Source: Methanomassiliicoccales archaeon LGM-RCC1
GTDB lineage: Archaea > Thermoplasmatota > Thermoplasmata > Methanomassiliicoccales > Methanomethylophilaceae
DNA: 64,000 nt
Reading direction: 5' to 3'
Assembly: GCA_030168575.1 (NCBI GenBank)
Contig: CP115555.1
Span: 1,240,001-1,304,000 of the forward strand
Below are positions 51,349 to 59,884 of this stretch, piece after piece (the stretch's first letter is position 1; the number at the start of each line of letters is the position of its first letter). A program made the translations under genes and the position numbers. Under the pieces are notes generated by a model, which saw only the letters and a program-made list of their open reading frames with translations, did no database searches and was not told the DNA's origin.

Positions 51349-51353
51349 TATTC

Positions 51354-52409
51354 ATGATAGCGGACATCGTCGCAAAGGGAGAGAAGGAAGGAAAGCTATC
51401 TGTAGGCGAGATCTTCCAGCTGATGTCCGTATCGGACAAGGACGAACTGGACTGCCTGTTCTCAGCTGCACGCAGGGTAAGGGACAAGCACTTCGGCAGG
51501 AAGATCTTCACATACGGTTTCGTCTACTTCTCCACCTACTGCAAGAACAACTGCACTTTCTGCTATTACAGGACCACCAACAACGGCATCGACAGATACC
51601 GCAAGACCAAGGAGGAGATCGTGGAGCTGTCGGCAAGCCTGAAGGATGCAGGTATCAACCTCTCTGATCTCACCATGGGCGAGGACCCCCAGATGTACAA
51701 GGACGGTTACAAGAACCTCCTTGAGATAATCTCCGCTGTGCACGACGAGGTCGGCATCAACATCATGGCCTCCCCCGGAGCCCTGCCTCAGGAGATGTTC
51801 GCGAAGGTGCGCGACGCCGGGGCTGACTGGTACGCATGCTACCAGGAGACCTACAACAGGCAGCTTTTCAAATCACTGAGGCTCAACCAGAGCTTCGACG
51901 ACCGCAGGAACCAGAAGATCTGGGCCATGGAGGCAGGACTGCTGGCCGAGGACGGTATGATGATCGGACTCGGAGAGAACGTCAGGGACCGTGCGGAGAC
52001 CATCGCAGAGATGAGCTCCCTGGGATGCGGTCAGGTCCGCGCCATGACGTTCGTCCCCCAGGTGGGAACGCCCATGCAGGATTTCACGCCCTACGATTCC
52101 ACCGAGGAGCTGAAGGCCATCGCCATCATGAGGCTCCTGAACCAGGACAATCTCATCCCCTGCAGCCTCGACGTTGAAGGCATCGCAGGTCTAAAGACAA
52201 GGATCAACGCCGGAGCCAACGTGGTCACGTCCATAGTTCCTCCGAGCAAGCATCTCGCTGGTGTGGCGCAGCACGAGCTGGACATCGAGAACGGAAACCG
52301 TTCCGTCGAGCACGTGTTCGAGCTTCTCGAGGACATGGGCCACCACCACGCATCATCTGCGGAATACCAATCATTCCTGAACGCACACCGCCCGAAGAGA
52401 GTGGCCTGA
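51354..52409 (+). CDS. pylB: methylornithine synthase PylB
   Basis: PylB, 351 residues, is a radical SAM mutase that rearranges lysine to 3-methylornithine, the first step of pyrrolysine synthesis. The cluster motif CKNNCTFC (Cys 63, 67 and 70) gives CxxxCxxC. TMGEDPQMYK and the C-terminal GANVVTSIVPPSKHLAGVAQ are family segments. ATG 51354 is 5 bases after pylS; the stop overlaps the pylC ATG by one base. Confidence 0.95.
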   Translation: MIADIVAKGEKEGKLSVGEIFQLMSVSDKDELDCLFSAARRVRDKHFGRKIFTYGFVYFSTYCKNNCTFCYYRTTNNGIDRYRKTKEEIVELSASLKDAGINLSDLTMGEDPQMYKDGYKNLLEIISAVHDEVGINIMASPGALPQEMFAKVRDAGADWYACYQETYNRQLFKSLRLNQSFDDRRNQKIWAMEAGLLAEDGMMIGLGENVRDRAETIAEMSSLGCGQVRAMTFVPQVGTPMQDFTPYDSTEELKAIAIMRLLNQDNLIPCSLDVEGIAGLKTRINAGANVVTSIVPPSKHLAGVAQHELDIENGNRSVEHVFELLEDMGHHHASSAEYQSFLNAHRPKRVA

Positions 52410-53569
52410 TGAGGATCGCAATAGTCGGCGGGGCCCTTCAGGGCATGGAAGCGGTTCTACTGGCCAAGGCCGCCGGTTACGAGACCGTCGTCCTGGATAG
52501 GAAGGCATCCGCCCCGGCAATGTCATTGTGCGACGAACCGATAGTCTTAGACCCCACCAAGGATGCGGAAGCTGCGTTGGAGGTCTTCAAAGGATGCGAT
52601 GCGGTGATTCCCGCATGCGAGGAGATGGATCTCCTGACAACGCTGGACTCGATCAAAGGACGCATGGATGCTCCTCTTCTGTTCGACCTAGCATCATACA
52701 ACATCTCGAGTTCGAAGAACAAATCGAACAACATCATGGCGTCGGTTGGAGTACCTCTTCCGGAACCCTGGCCGTACTGCGGCTATCCTGCTATTGTGAA
52801 ACCAGCATCCCAGAGCGGAAGCATCGGTGTCACGGTAGCCCATAACGAGCACGACCTCGAGAACGGTCTGCAGATCGTCAGGGGCCTGGGAGACGAACCG
52901 GTCATCCAGGAGTTCGTCCACGGCAAGAGCGTCTCAATCGAGGTGATCGGCAACGGTGAGACCGCAAAATCATACGTCACCACCGAGGTCTGCCTCGATT
53001 CCAACTATGACTGCAAGATGGTCCGCTGCAACCCCAACATAATGTCCGATGAGGACTGCAGGAAGTTCGCGGATATCGGAAAGGATGTTGCTGAAGCGAT
53101 AAAGCTCAATGCACTCATGGATGTGGAAGCCATCCTCACACCCAAAGGACTCCGTGTGCTGGAGATCGATGCCCGTATCCCCAGCCAGACCCCCGCGGCC
53201 ATCGAGGCGGCTACAGGAGTCAATCTCTTGGAGGAGCTGACCACCACCGCCCTTGGCAAGCCCAAGGACAGGAAGGCCGAGGAAGGATGCTCAATCTACC
53301 GTCACGTGTACCTCAAGGACGGTGTCCTGAGGTCGAGCGGAGAGAAGGAGTTCGGACATGTGGTGAAACCGAGGTTCGAGAAGGGACTGTTCGGTGCTGA
53401 CAACACCATTTCCGATTATGAAAACGGTAAGGAGGAGTGGCATGCCACCCTCATCGTCAAAGGAAGGACGGAGCAGGAGGTAGACCAGAAATGCGATGCC
53501 TGCATCCAGAGGATCCTTGACGAATGTTCTATTGAGAGGTTCCTCGACGGAACCCCGGAGATGATCTGA
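52409..53569 (+). CDS. pylC: pyrrolysine biosynthesis ligase PylC
   Basis: PylC, 386 residues, is an ATP-grasp ligase that joins lysine to 3-methylornithine. The N-terminal nucleotide-fold IAIVGGALQGMEAVLLAKAAGYE, split over residues 3-25, and the central ATP-grasp segments (PAIVKPASQSGSIGV, EFVHGKSVSIEVIG, EIDARIPSQTPAAIE) are present. It overlaps pylB and pylD by one base each. Confidence 0.94.
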   Translation: MRIAIVGGALQGMEAVLLAKAAGYETVVLDRKASAPAMSLCDEPIVLDPTKDAEAALEVFKGCDAVIPACEEMDLLTTLDSIKGRMDAPLLFDLASYNISSSKNKSNNIMASVGVPLPEPWPYCGYPAIVKPASQSGSIGVTVAHNEHDLENGLQIVRGLGDEPVIQEFVHGKSVSIEVIGNGETAKSYVTTEVCLDSNYDCKMVRCNPNIMSDEDCRKFADIGKDVAEAIKLNALMDVEAILTPKGLRVLEIDARIPSQTPAAIEAATGVNLLEELTTTALGKPKDRKAEEGCSIYRHVYLKDGVLRSSGEKEFGHVVKPRFEKGLFGADNTISDYENGKEEWHATLIVKGRTEQEVDQKCDACIQRILDECSIERFLDGTPEMI

Positions 53570-54378
53570 TGACAAGGCTAACACCCGATCTGATTGAAGG
53601 CGTACCCGATGACAAGCTGGACCTGGATTCCAGGCTGATGAAGATGTGCGGAAAGACCGTGAAGCAGCTGGCGCTGGAGGGTGCCGGAGTGGATCACGAT
53701 GTGGATTTCTCCAAGGTCAGGGTCGCAGTCGTTCCCATCACGTCAGGAATGGGTGTAATCAGCGGATTCTCGAAATCGGTCGACGCCATCGTCAAGCGCC
53801 TGGGCATGGACAGCTATGTCACCGCAGGCACGGATGTGAACGGATTCCAGCAGGGGATCCTGGACAAGGTCGACATGATCATGATGGCCGACGATGCCAT
53901 GTTCGTCGCATACAACGTCCATGAGGCCAGGAGCACCAACAATTCCTGGGGAACCGCCATGGGTTACGCCGTTGCTCTGAAGAATGCCGCTGACGGTGTC
54001 CAGGGCAAGGACGTCCTCGTCATCGGAGCGGGACTTGTCGGCACGGAAGCAGTCCAGATTCTCAAAGGATGGGGTGCTAACGTATCCGTCACGGATATCA
54101 AGTTCGAGAAGGCCAAAGCCCTTGAGCAGAGGTTCGGAGTAAAGGCATTGGAGGATGTGGAAGCGGCTCTGGCAGCTCACAAGTACATCCTCAATGCAGC
54201 CCCCGCAATCTTCCCCGGAAGGCTCATCCAGGAGGGAGCAGTCATCTCCACTCCGGGAGTGCCCCACTACTTCGATGAGGAGAGCAGGAAGAAGGCCAAA
54301 GCGATCATCCACGATCCCCTTGAGATAGGAACCGCCATGATGGCCGTAAACAGCGCCATGTTCTCGATTAAAAAGTGA
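53569..54378 (+). CDS. pylD: pyrrolysine biosynthesis dehydrogenase PylD
   Basis: PylD, 269 residues, oxidises lysine-N6-3-methylornithine, leading to ring closure and pyrrolysine. The NAD-binding VLVIGAGLVGTEAVQIL (about 147-163) lies in a Rossmann domain; the N-terminal helical LDSRLMKMCGKTVKQLA matches the family. The stop is TGA. An SMR transporter pair follows after 38 bases on the same strand. Confidence 0.94.
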   Translation: MTRLTPDLIEGVPDDKLDLDSRLMKMCGKTVKQLALEGAGVDHDVDFSKVRVAVVPITSGMGVISGFSKSVDAIVKRLGMDSYVTAGTDVNGFQQGILDKVDMIMMADDAMFVAYNVHEARSTNNSWGTAMGYAVALKNAADGVQGKDVLVIGAGLVGTEAVQILKGWGANVSVTDIKFEKAKALEQRFGVKALEDVEAALAAHKYILNAAPAIFPGRLIQEGAVISTPGVPHYFDEESRKKAKAIIHDPLEIGTAMMAVNSAMFSIKK

Positions 54379-54416
54379 TATGAACAGACCATCATACGGG
54401 GTCATCGGTAGATTCT

Positions 54417-54752
54417 ATGGAACTGATCGGGCTGGCTTGGGTCATATTGGGAGGTGTGCTAGAACCTCTTTGGGTCATAGGGCTCAAGAAGTACAGCGAG
54501 AAGCACTCCAAATTCTGGTTGCTCTTCACAATCGCAATGATGTACGCCAGCCCGTCATGTCTCGCTTTCGCGATGGGAGAGGGATTCTCAGTGGGGATCG
54601 CATACTCCCTTTGGACGGGACTCGGTTCTGTGTTCGCAGTCATATCCGGGTTCGTCCTCTTCAAGGAGAGGCTTGACCGCATCAAGATCATACTCGTGAC
54701 CATGATCATCATAGGCGTGGTCGGTTTGGAATTGTCGTCGGTGATAGGATGA
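54417..54752 (+). CDS. SMR transporter subunit, first of a pair
   Basis: A 111-residue small multidrug resistance family protein with four membrane segments (about 4-22, 32-52, 60-80, 88-107). The membrane-embedded Glu16 in GGVLEPLWVIGLK is the conserved coupling residue. YSLWTGLGSV is the SMR helix-3 signature. It overlaps the next SMR gene by 4 bases, so a heterodimer like YkkCD or the guanidinium exporter pairs is likely. Substrate is unknown. Being just after pylD suggests, but does not show, export of an amine linked to methylamine or pyrrolysine metabolism. Confidence 0.85.
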   Translation: MELIGLAWVILGGVLEPLWVIGLKKYSEKHSKFWLLFTIAMMYASPSCLAFAMGEGFSVGIAYSLWTGLGSVFAVISGFVLFKERLDRIKIILVTMIIIGVVGLELSSVIG

Positions 54753-55072
54753 ACAAGCTTTGGCTCTACATATTCATAGGCGGGATATTCGAGACCCTCT
54801 GGGCCACCACGATGAGCTTCTCTAACGTCTTCACGGATCCCTTTTGGACCATAGTCACCATACTCATTCTGCCCATCAGCGTGATATTCCTGTACAAGGC
54901 GCTGGACGGCGGGCTGCCATCGGGACAGTCCTATTCCGTGTGGGTCGGTATTGGTGCCATCGGAGCTGTCATCGTCAGCATCATCATGGGCGACGTACCT
55001 AACCTCATGGGATTCTTTTTCCTGGGCGTCCTTATAGCTGGAGTCATAGGACTGAACCTGGTCTCAGAATGA
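54749..55072 (+). CDS. SMR transporter subunit, second of a pair
   Basis: A 107-residue partner protein of the same family, again with four membrane segments and an embedded Glu15 in GGIFETLWATTMSFSN. That sequence is closer to the SugE/Gdx type than to EmrE. YSVWVGIGAIGAVIVSI is helix 3. Proteins of this type with two unlike genes usually form obligate heterodimers. A TATA box for hisG follows after its stop. Confidence 0.85.
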   Translation: MNKLWLYIFIGGIFETLWATTMSFSNVFTDPFWTIVTILILPISVIFLYKALDGGLPSGQSYSVWVGIGAIGAVIVSIIMGDVPNLMGFFFLGVLIAGVIGLNLVSE

Positions 55073-55127
55073 TGTCCGTCCCCTGTGCTTTAAATATTAT
55101 ATATTTAATGGCGAGACGAGGACAGAA

Positions 55128-55991
55128 ATGACACTCAAACTAGGAGTTCCGAACAAGGGCAGATTGAACGAGAGGACTGTTGAGCTTCTCACCAGGGCGG
55201 GAATCGACCTCGGAGAGGACATCGGCAGGAGACTCTACATCAAGGCCAAGAATCAGGATATCGAGGTCATATTCATCAGGGCCCAGGACGTCCCCGTCTT
55301 CATTGCCGAAGGCGCCATAGACATGGGAATCACGGGAATCGATGAGACCGCAGAGTCCGGAAAGGATCTGAAGAAGATGCTCGACCTTCAGTTCGGATAC
55401 TGTCACCTCGCAGTCGCTGTCCCCGAGGCATCAGGAATCACGGATGCATCACAGATCAAGGACGGGAGCAGGGTAGCCACATCCTTCCCCAACCTCACCA
55501 AGAAGTATTTCGACGATCTCGGAAAGAAGGTCGAGATCATCACCGTCACCGGAGCATGCGAGATCATGCCCTACATGGGAGTCTCGGATCTGATAACGGA
55601 TCTCGTCTCCACCGGATCCACTCTGAAGACCAACAGGCTCAGGGAGGTCGGATCCATCATCGAGTCACAAGCAGTCGTGCTGTCCTCGGACAAGGCGATG
55701 GCCAAGAACGGACAGGCCATCCAGGATGTCGTGGATTCGCTTCAGAGCGTCATACTGGCCGAGAACAAGAAGTATCTCATGGCCGATATCCCCAAGGACA
55801 AGCTCAGCGCGATCGAGAAGATCATCCCCGGCATAGGAGGACCTACGGTCCTTGAGATCGCAGGCAACAAGGACTACCTCGCAGTACACGCCGTCATAGA
55901 CGGAAAGGATGTCTTCTCCACCATCGCCGAGCTCAAGAGGCTAGGAGCCAAAGGCATCCTCACCACGCCCATCGAGAGGCTGGTGAACTGA
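55128..55991 (+). CDS. hisG: ATP phosphoribosyltransferase, long form
   Basis: HisG, 287 residues, commits ATP and PRPP to histidine synthesis. The N-terminal GVPNKGRLNERTVELL and the DLVSTGSTLKTNRL PRPP-binding region are present, and the C-terminal 75 residues form the regulatory ACT-like domain of the long form, which does not need HisZ and is inhibited by histidine. It heads hisGCHA, with a TTTAAATATTATATAT promoter region at about 55090-55107. Confidence 0.95.
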   Translation: MTLKLGVPNKGRLNERTVELLTRAGIDLGEDIGRRLYIKAKNQDIEVIFIRAQDVPVFIAEGAIDMGITGIDETAESGKDLKKMLDLQFGYCHLAVAVPEASGITDASQIKDGSRVATSFPNLTKKYFDDLGKKVEIITVTGACEIMPYMGVSDLITDLVSTGSTLKTNRLREVGSIIESQAVVLSSDKAMAKNGQAIQDVVDSLQSVILAENKKYLMADIPKDKLSAIEKIIPGIGGPTVLEIAGNKDYLAVHAVIDGKDVFSTIAELKRLGAKGILTTPIERLVN

Positions 55992-57040
55992 TGGACAGAC
56001 AGGTGATGAGGGAGACCACCAGGGATTTCGTCAAGTACTACAATCCCAAGCTCAACGGCGAGCTCAGATTGGATACCAACACTAACGTTCTCGGTTCCAA
56101 CCCTGCGGCGGAGAAGTACCTGAAGGAGCACACATGGGACCTCAACGGATACCCCAACACCTACTCCGACGGGCTCAGAGGAGCTCTGGCAGAGCTTTAC
56201 GGGCTAGATACGGACAACATCATCGCAGGGAACGGTTCCGACGAGCTCCTGGATGTGGTGTTCAAGACATTCACCAACATGGGCGACAATTCCGTCGTCC
56301 CCGTTCCGTCATACACGCTCTATGACTACTTCGTCAAGCTCAACGGCGGAAGGGCGATCGAGGTCGATCTCACTGACGACTTCCAGCTGGACGTCGATGC
56401 CATGGTCAAGCAGGATGCGAAGGTCGCAATCATGCCCTCGCCAAACAATCCCACCGGGAACTGCTTCAGGAAGAAGGACATCGAGGAGATCCTCTCCAGA
56501 TTCAACGGCATCGTCGTCGTGGACGAGGCCTATGCCGAGTACTCCGACGATCCCTTCATCAACAGGGTGGAGGAGTTCGACAACCTCATCGTCCTCAGGA
56601 CGTTCTCCAAGGCATACGCCATGGCGGCCCTGCGCGTAGGATACGCCGCTACCAACAAGAAGCTGGCGGACATGATGATATGCGTCAAGATCCCCTATTC
56701 GCTCAACATGGTCAGCGAAGGCGCAGCCATAGCGGCAGTGAAGGACCAGGATTTCGTCAGGAGGAGTGTCCAGATGGTCAGGGAGCAGAGGCCCAAGCTC
56801 GATGCCGGTCTGAGGAAGCTCGGATTCGAGACGTTCCCTTCCGATTCCAATTTCATACTCGCAAGGTCCCCTATAGACCACAAGGTCCTCGTGGACGGTC
56901 TGAAGGAGCGCGGTGTCCTCATTAGGGACTTCGGAGCCAAGCGCAGGACCGAGAACTGCATCAGGACCACCGTGGGTACCGAGGAGGACAACAGACTGCT
57001 CTTGGAGAAAGCCGAAGAGGTGATCTCCAAATGCCGCTGA
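55991..57040 (+). CDS. hisC: histidinol-phosphate aminotransferase
   Basis: HisC, 349 residues, a fold-type I PLP enzyme. GNGSDELLD, PSPNNPTGN, VDEAYAEY and the PLP-lysine region LRTFSKAYAMAALRVGY (about residues 203-219) are in order. It overlaps hisG by 1 base and hisH by 10, so translation is coupled. Histidine and possibly aromatic amino acids are the pathway targets. Confidence 0.94.
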   Translation: MDRQVMRETTRDFVKYYNPKLNGELRLDTNTNVLGSNPAAEKYLKEHTWDLNGYPNTYSDGLRGALAELYGLDTDNIIAGNGSDELLDVVFKTFTNMGDNSVVPVPSYTLYDYFVKLNGGRAIEVDLTDDFQLDVDAMVKQDAKVAIMPSPNNPTGNCFRKKDIEEILSRFNGIVVVDEAYAEYSDDPFINRVEEFDNLIVLRTFSKAYAMAALRVGYAATNKKLADMMICVKIPYSLNMVSEGAAIAAVKDQDFVRRSVQMVREQRPKLDAGLRKLGFETFPSDSNFILARSPIDHKVLVDGLKERGVLIRDFGAKRRTENCIRTTVGTEEDNRLLLEKAEEVISKCR

Positions 57041-57633
57041 GCATCCACATCACAGATTACGGAGTTGGGAACCTCTACTCCATTCGCAGGTCCCTCGAGA
57101 ACTGCGGTGCAAAGGTCACCGTGGTCGAGGACATCAAGGACCTCATGGACGCCGAATGCATTGTGTTCCCCGGAGTGGGGGCATTCGACAAGACCATGGA
57201 GAAGCTCCTTCCGTACAGGGACCAGATATGCGACATGCTGAGGGGAGGCATGCCCGCACTCGGAATATGCATCGGAATGCAGATACTGTTCGAGGGCAGC
57301 GAGGAGGGCAAATCCCCTGGACTCGGACTCTACAAGGGCAGGGTTGAGAAGCTGGACCGCGAGACCATACCCCACATGGGATGGAACCAGGTCGTGTCGG
57401 ACGATCCATTGCTGAATGGCACGCCTGACAACAACTACTACTTCGTCCACTCCTACTTCGGCAATCCCAAAGAGGACATAACTCTGGGTACCACCGAATA
57501 CGAGGGGAAGACGTTCCCGTCGTTCTTCAGGAAGTTCAACACATACGGGACGCAGTTCCATCCCGAGAAGAGCAGCTCATCAGGCAGGAAGGTGCTGCAG
57601 AATTTCATCTCATTCGCGGAGGAGAACCTATGA
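57031..57633 (+). CDS. hisH: imidazole glycerol phosphate synthase subunit HisH
   Basis: HisH, 200 residues, is the glutaminase half that gives ammonia to HisF. The nucleophile Cys is in ALGICIGMQ (Cys 80), and the His/Glu pair is in YGTQFHPEKS near residue 187. HisF is not in the window, so the partner lies elsewhere. It overlaps hisC by 10 bases and hisA by 4. Confidence 0.95.
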   Translation: MPLSIHITDYGVGNLYSIRRSLENCGAKVTVVEDIKDLMDAECIVFPGVGAFDKTMEKLLPYRDQICDMLRGGMPALGICIGMQILFEGSEEGKSPGLGLYKGRVEKLDRETIPHMGWNQVVSDDPLLNGTPDNNYYFVHSYFGNPKEDITLGTTEYEGKTFPSFFRKFNTYGTQFHPEKSSSSGRKVLQNFISFAEENL

Positions 57634-58343
57634 GGATAATCCCCGCAGTCGATGTCATGGACCATCAGGTGGTCCAGCTGGTAGGCGGAAAGCCCGGAAG
57701 CCAGCAGATAGTAATGCCCGACCCTCTCAAGGTCGCACAGATGTGGATCGACAAGGGAGCCGACTACCTCCATCTGGTGGATCTCGATGCGGCATTCGGC
57801 AATCCGAACAACCTCGAGGTCTTCAAGAAGATAACCGCAGAGCTCGGTGTCCCCACGGAGATCGGCGGAGGTATCAGGGATGCGGCCACCATCGATGATC
57901 TGGTCTCCGCAGGAGTCGATAGGATAATCGTCGGCACCAAGGCGGTAAAGGAACCGGAATGGCTTATCGAGATGGCGGACCGTCACCCCGGTAAGATCGT
58001 CCTCTCAATGGACACCAAGGCCGGAAGGATCGCCATCAAGGGATGGCAGGAATCCGCACAGATCACCATCGAGGACATGTTCGAAAGGATCCGCGATGTT
58101 CCCTTGGCAGCCGTCCTCAACACCAATGTAGACGTCGAAGGGCAGAGGAAAGGCATCGACAGACAGCAGGCGGAGGACTTCATCAAGAGATGTCCCGCCA
58201 AGGTGATAGCATCAGGAGGAGTCACTTCCATTGATGATGCTAGGATCCTCTCGGAAGCTGGAGCGGAGGGCGCTGTCGTAGGTCTTGCGATGTATACGGA
58301 AGTTATCAAGCCTTGGGAATGGAGTAACCCATGGCATGTTTGA
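57630..58343 (+). CDS. hisA: ProFAR isomerase HisA
   Basis: HisA, 237 residues, is a (beta/alpha)8 isomerase. The start IIPAVDVMDHQVVQLVGG carries the catalytic Asp; LVDLDAAFG, EIGGGIRD and ASGGVTSIDD follow. It closes hisGCHA; the remaining histidine genes are outside the window. It ends with TGA 45 bases before an HTH gene. Confidence 0.94.
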   Translation: MRIIPAVDVMDHQVVQLVGGKPGSQQIVMPDPLKVAQMWIDKGADYLHLVDLDAAFGNPNNLEVFKKITAELGVPTEIGGGIRDAATIDDLVSAGVDRIIVGTKAVKEPEWLIEMADRHPGKIVLSMDTKAGRIAIKGWQESAQITIEDMFERIRDVPLAAVLNTNVDVEGQRKGIDRQQAEDFIKRCPAKVIASGGVTSIDDARILSEAGAEGAVVGLAMYTEVIKPWEWSNPWHV

Positions 58344-58345
58344 CT

Positions 58346-58366
58346 ACGAAATTCGTATAAATTAGC
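58346..58366 (+). promoter_or_regulatory. palindrome overlapping a TATA box, HTH gene
   Basis: ACGAAATTCGT (58346-58356, arms ACGAA and TTCGT) runs into CGTATAAATTAG, a TATA box 25-30 bases before ATG 58389. A dimeric repressor bound here would block the promoter, fitting autoregulation by the HTH protein. Confidence 0.45.
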
Positions 58367-58388
58367 TTACTTTCCCAAAACCATTTTA

Positions 58389-58835
58389 ATGTTGGACAAC
58401 ATCGAACAGTCTGGAGTTGAAAACCCCGTGAAAGTACCGTGTGAAATGATAGTGACTTACGTACTACCAACAGCGAAAGGAGCTCTTGCCAAAGAGCTTG
58501 TTATCAATCACGGTATGACACAGGTCCAGGTGGCGAAGATCTTCGGAGTCACCAGTGCCGCAGTCTCCCAGTATCTCAAAGGGATCCGCGGACAGAACAG
58601 CATCATCGACAAGAGCGCATACAGGGATGATTTCTACAAGCTGATCGAGGGGCTCGCCAACGGCATCGCCGCCGACGGGAATCTGGTCGAGGCACTCTGT
58701 CAGGTCTGTAACTTCGTGAAGGAGAGCGGACTGCTGAAGGCACTCTATGTCAACGACGGCTACTCTCCGGAAGATATTGCCAAGTTCGATTGTCCACGCC
58801 ATATGATAATCAACTGTGACAACAATGAAGCGTAA
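58389..58835 (+). CDS. HTH transcriptional regulator
   Basis: A 148-residue archaeal regulator with an N-terminal helix-turn-helix (about 40-65; GMTQVQVAKIFGVTSAAVSQ is the motif) and a C-terminal helical domain with three cysteines (CQVC, C near the end) that may sense metal or redox state. The family occurs widely in archaea. It starts at a TATA box with a palindrome, overlaps nadM by 11 bases and might control NAD or histidine genes; this is unproven. Confidence 0.78.
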   Translation: MLDNIEQSGVENPVKVPCEMIVTYVLPTAKGALAKELVINHGMTQVQVAKIFGVTSAAVSQYLKGIRGQNSIIDKSAYRDDFYKLIEGLANGIAADGNLVEALCQVCNFVKESGLLKALYVNDGYSPEDIAKFDCPRHMIINCDNNEA

Positions 58836-59370
58836 TTATGACAACTACTCCCTTGTGGTAGGCCGTTTCCAGCCCCTGCACAAGGGTCACATGGACGTTA
58901 TCCGCAAGTGCGCGGAGGAATCCGAGCATCTGACCATCGGTATCGGAAGCGCGCAGTATTCGCACACACCCGAGAACCCTTTCACCGCCGGTGAGAGGTA
59001 CATGATGATCAACAAGACGCTTAGGGACGAGGGAATAGAGAACTACAGCATAGTCCCCATCGAGGATATCAACAGGTACCCTGTATGGGTCGCCCATGTT
59101 ACCTCATTGGTGCCCCCATTCAGAAGGGTGTACTCCAACAACCCTCTCACCAGGCGTCTCTTCGTGGAATCAGGTTATGAGGTACGCGAATCCCCTCTGT
59201 ACAACAGGGAGGTCTTCTCGGGTACCGAGATCAGGCGCAGGATCATCTGCGATGAGGAATGGCGCTCGCTCGTCCCCGAGCCCGTGGCGAAGATCATCGA
59301 CGACATCGACGGCGTGAACAGGATAAAGCAGATCAGCCGTGGCGGTAACGATGCCCCGCTCCGAGGTTGA
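58825..59370 (+). CDS. nadM: archaeal NMN adenylyltransferase
   Basis: A 181-residue nucleotidyltransferase that makes NAD from NMN and ATP. GRFQPLHKGHMDVI at residues 13-26 contains the (T/H)xGH motif, and FSGTEIRRRI near 130 is the C-terminal ISTxxxR-type motif. ATG 58825 was chosen because the upstream GTG would only add three residues. It overlaps the following pncC by 20 bases; both act on NMN. Confidence 0.92.
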   Translation: MKRNYDNYSLVVGRFQPLHKGHMDVIRKCAEESEHLTIGIGSAQYSHTPENPFTAGERYMMINKTLRDEGIENYSIVPIEDINRYPVWVAHVTSLVPPFRRVYSNNPLTRRLFVESGYEVRESPLYNREVFSGTEIRRRIICDEEWRSLVPEPVAKIIDDIDGVNRIKQISRGGNDAPLRG

Positions 59371-59884
59371 GTCACTATTGGATGTGCTCAGATCCAAGGG
59401 TCTGAGGATGTCCGCTGCGGAATCATGCACCGGAGGGATGATAGGTTCCCTCATAACGGATCTACCCGGAGCATCCGATGTTTTCCTGGGCAGCGCAGTC
59501 ACATATTCCAACGAGTCAAAGGAAGCCCTTCTGAAGGTATCCCATGAAACGCTGCTCCAGCATGGGGCGGTCAGCGAGGAGACGGCGAGGGAGATGGCCC
59601 TTGGATCGATAGAGGCTTACGGAAGCGATGTCGCCGTGGCAGTCACGGGGATAGCTGGTCCCGGAGGAGCCACCGAAACAAAACCCGTCGGTCTTGTCTA
59701 TATCGCGGTCGCAGACGGCCCCAGGACCATCGTGACCAGGAACCTTTTCAAAGGGGACAGACAATCCGTAAGGGAGCAGACTGCCATGGAAGCCATCAGA
59801 TTGCTCACCGAATTGGCGGAGGGAAGACTACGAGATTCGAGAGACAGTTACCGATATTCGGAGAAGAGGGACAGCAGAAGATAA
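59351..59884 (+). CDS. pncC: NMN deamidase PncC (CinA C-terminal domain)
   Basis: A 177-residue CinA-C domain protein that deamidates NMN to nicotinic acid mononucleotide. SAAESCTGGMIGSLITDLPG, residues about 20-39, and VAVTGIAGPGGATETKPVGLVYIA are signature regions. The last 20 residues (SRDSYRYSEKRDSRR) are a basic tail. It overlaps nadM and shares one base with the ThiF-like gene (TAATG). Confidence 0.9.
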   Translation: MPRSEVESLLDVLRSKGLRMSAAESCTGGMIGSLITDLPGASDVFLGSAVTYSNESKEALLKVSHETLLQHGAVSEETAREMALGSIEAYGSDVAVAVTGIAGPGGATETKPVGLVYIAVADGPRTIVTRNLFKGDRQSVREQTAMEAIRLLTELAEGRLRDSRDSYRYSEKRDSRR

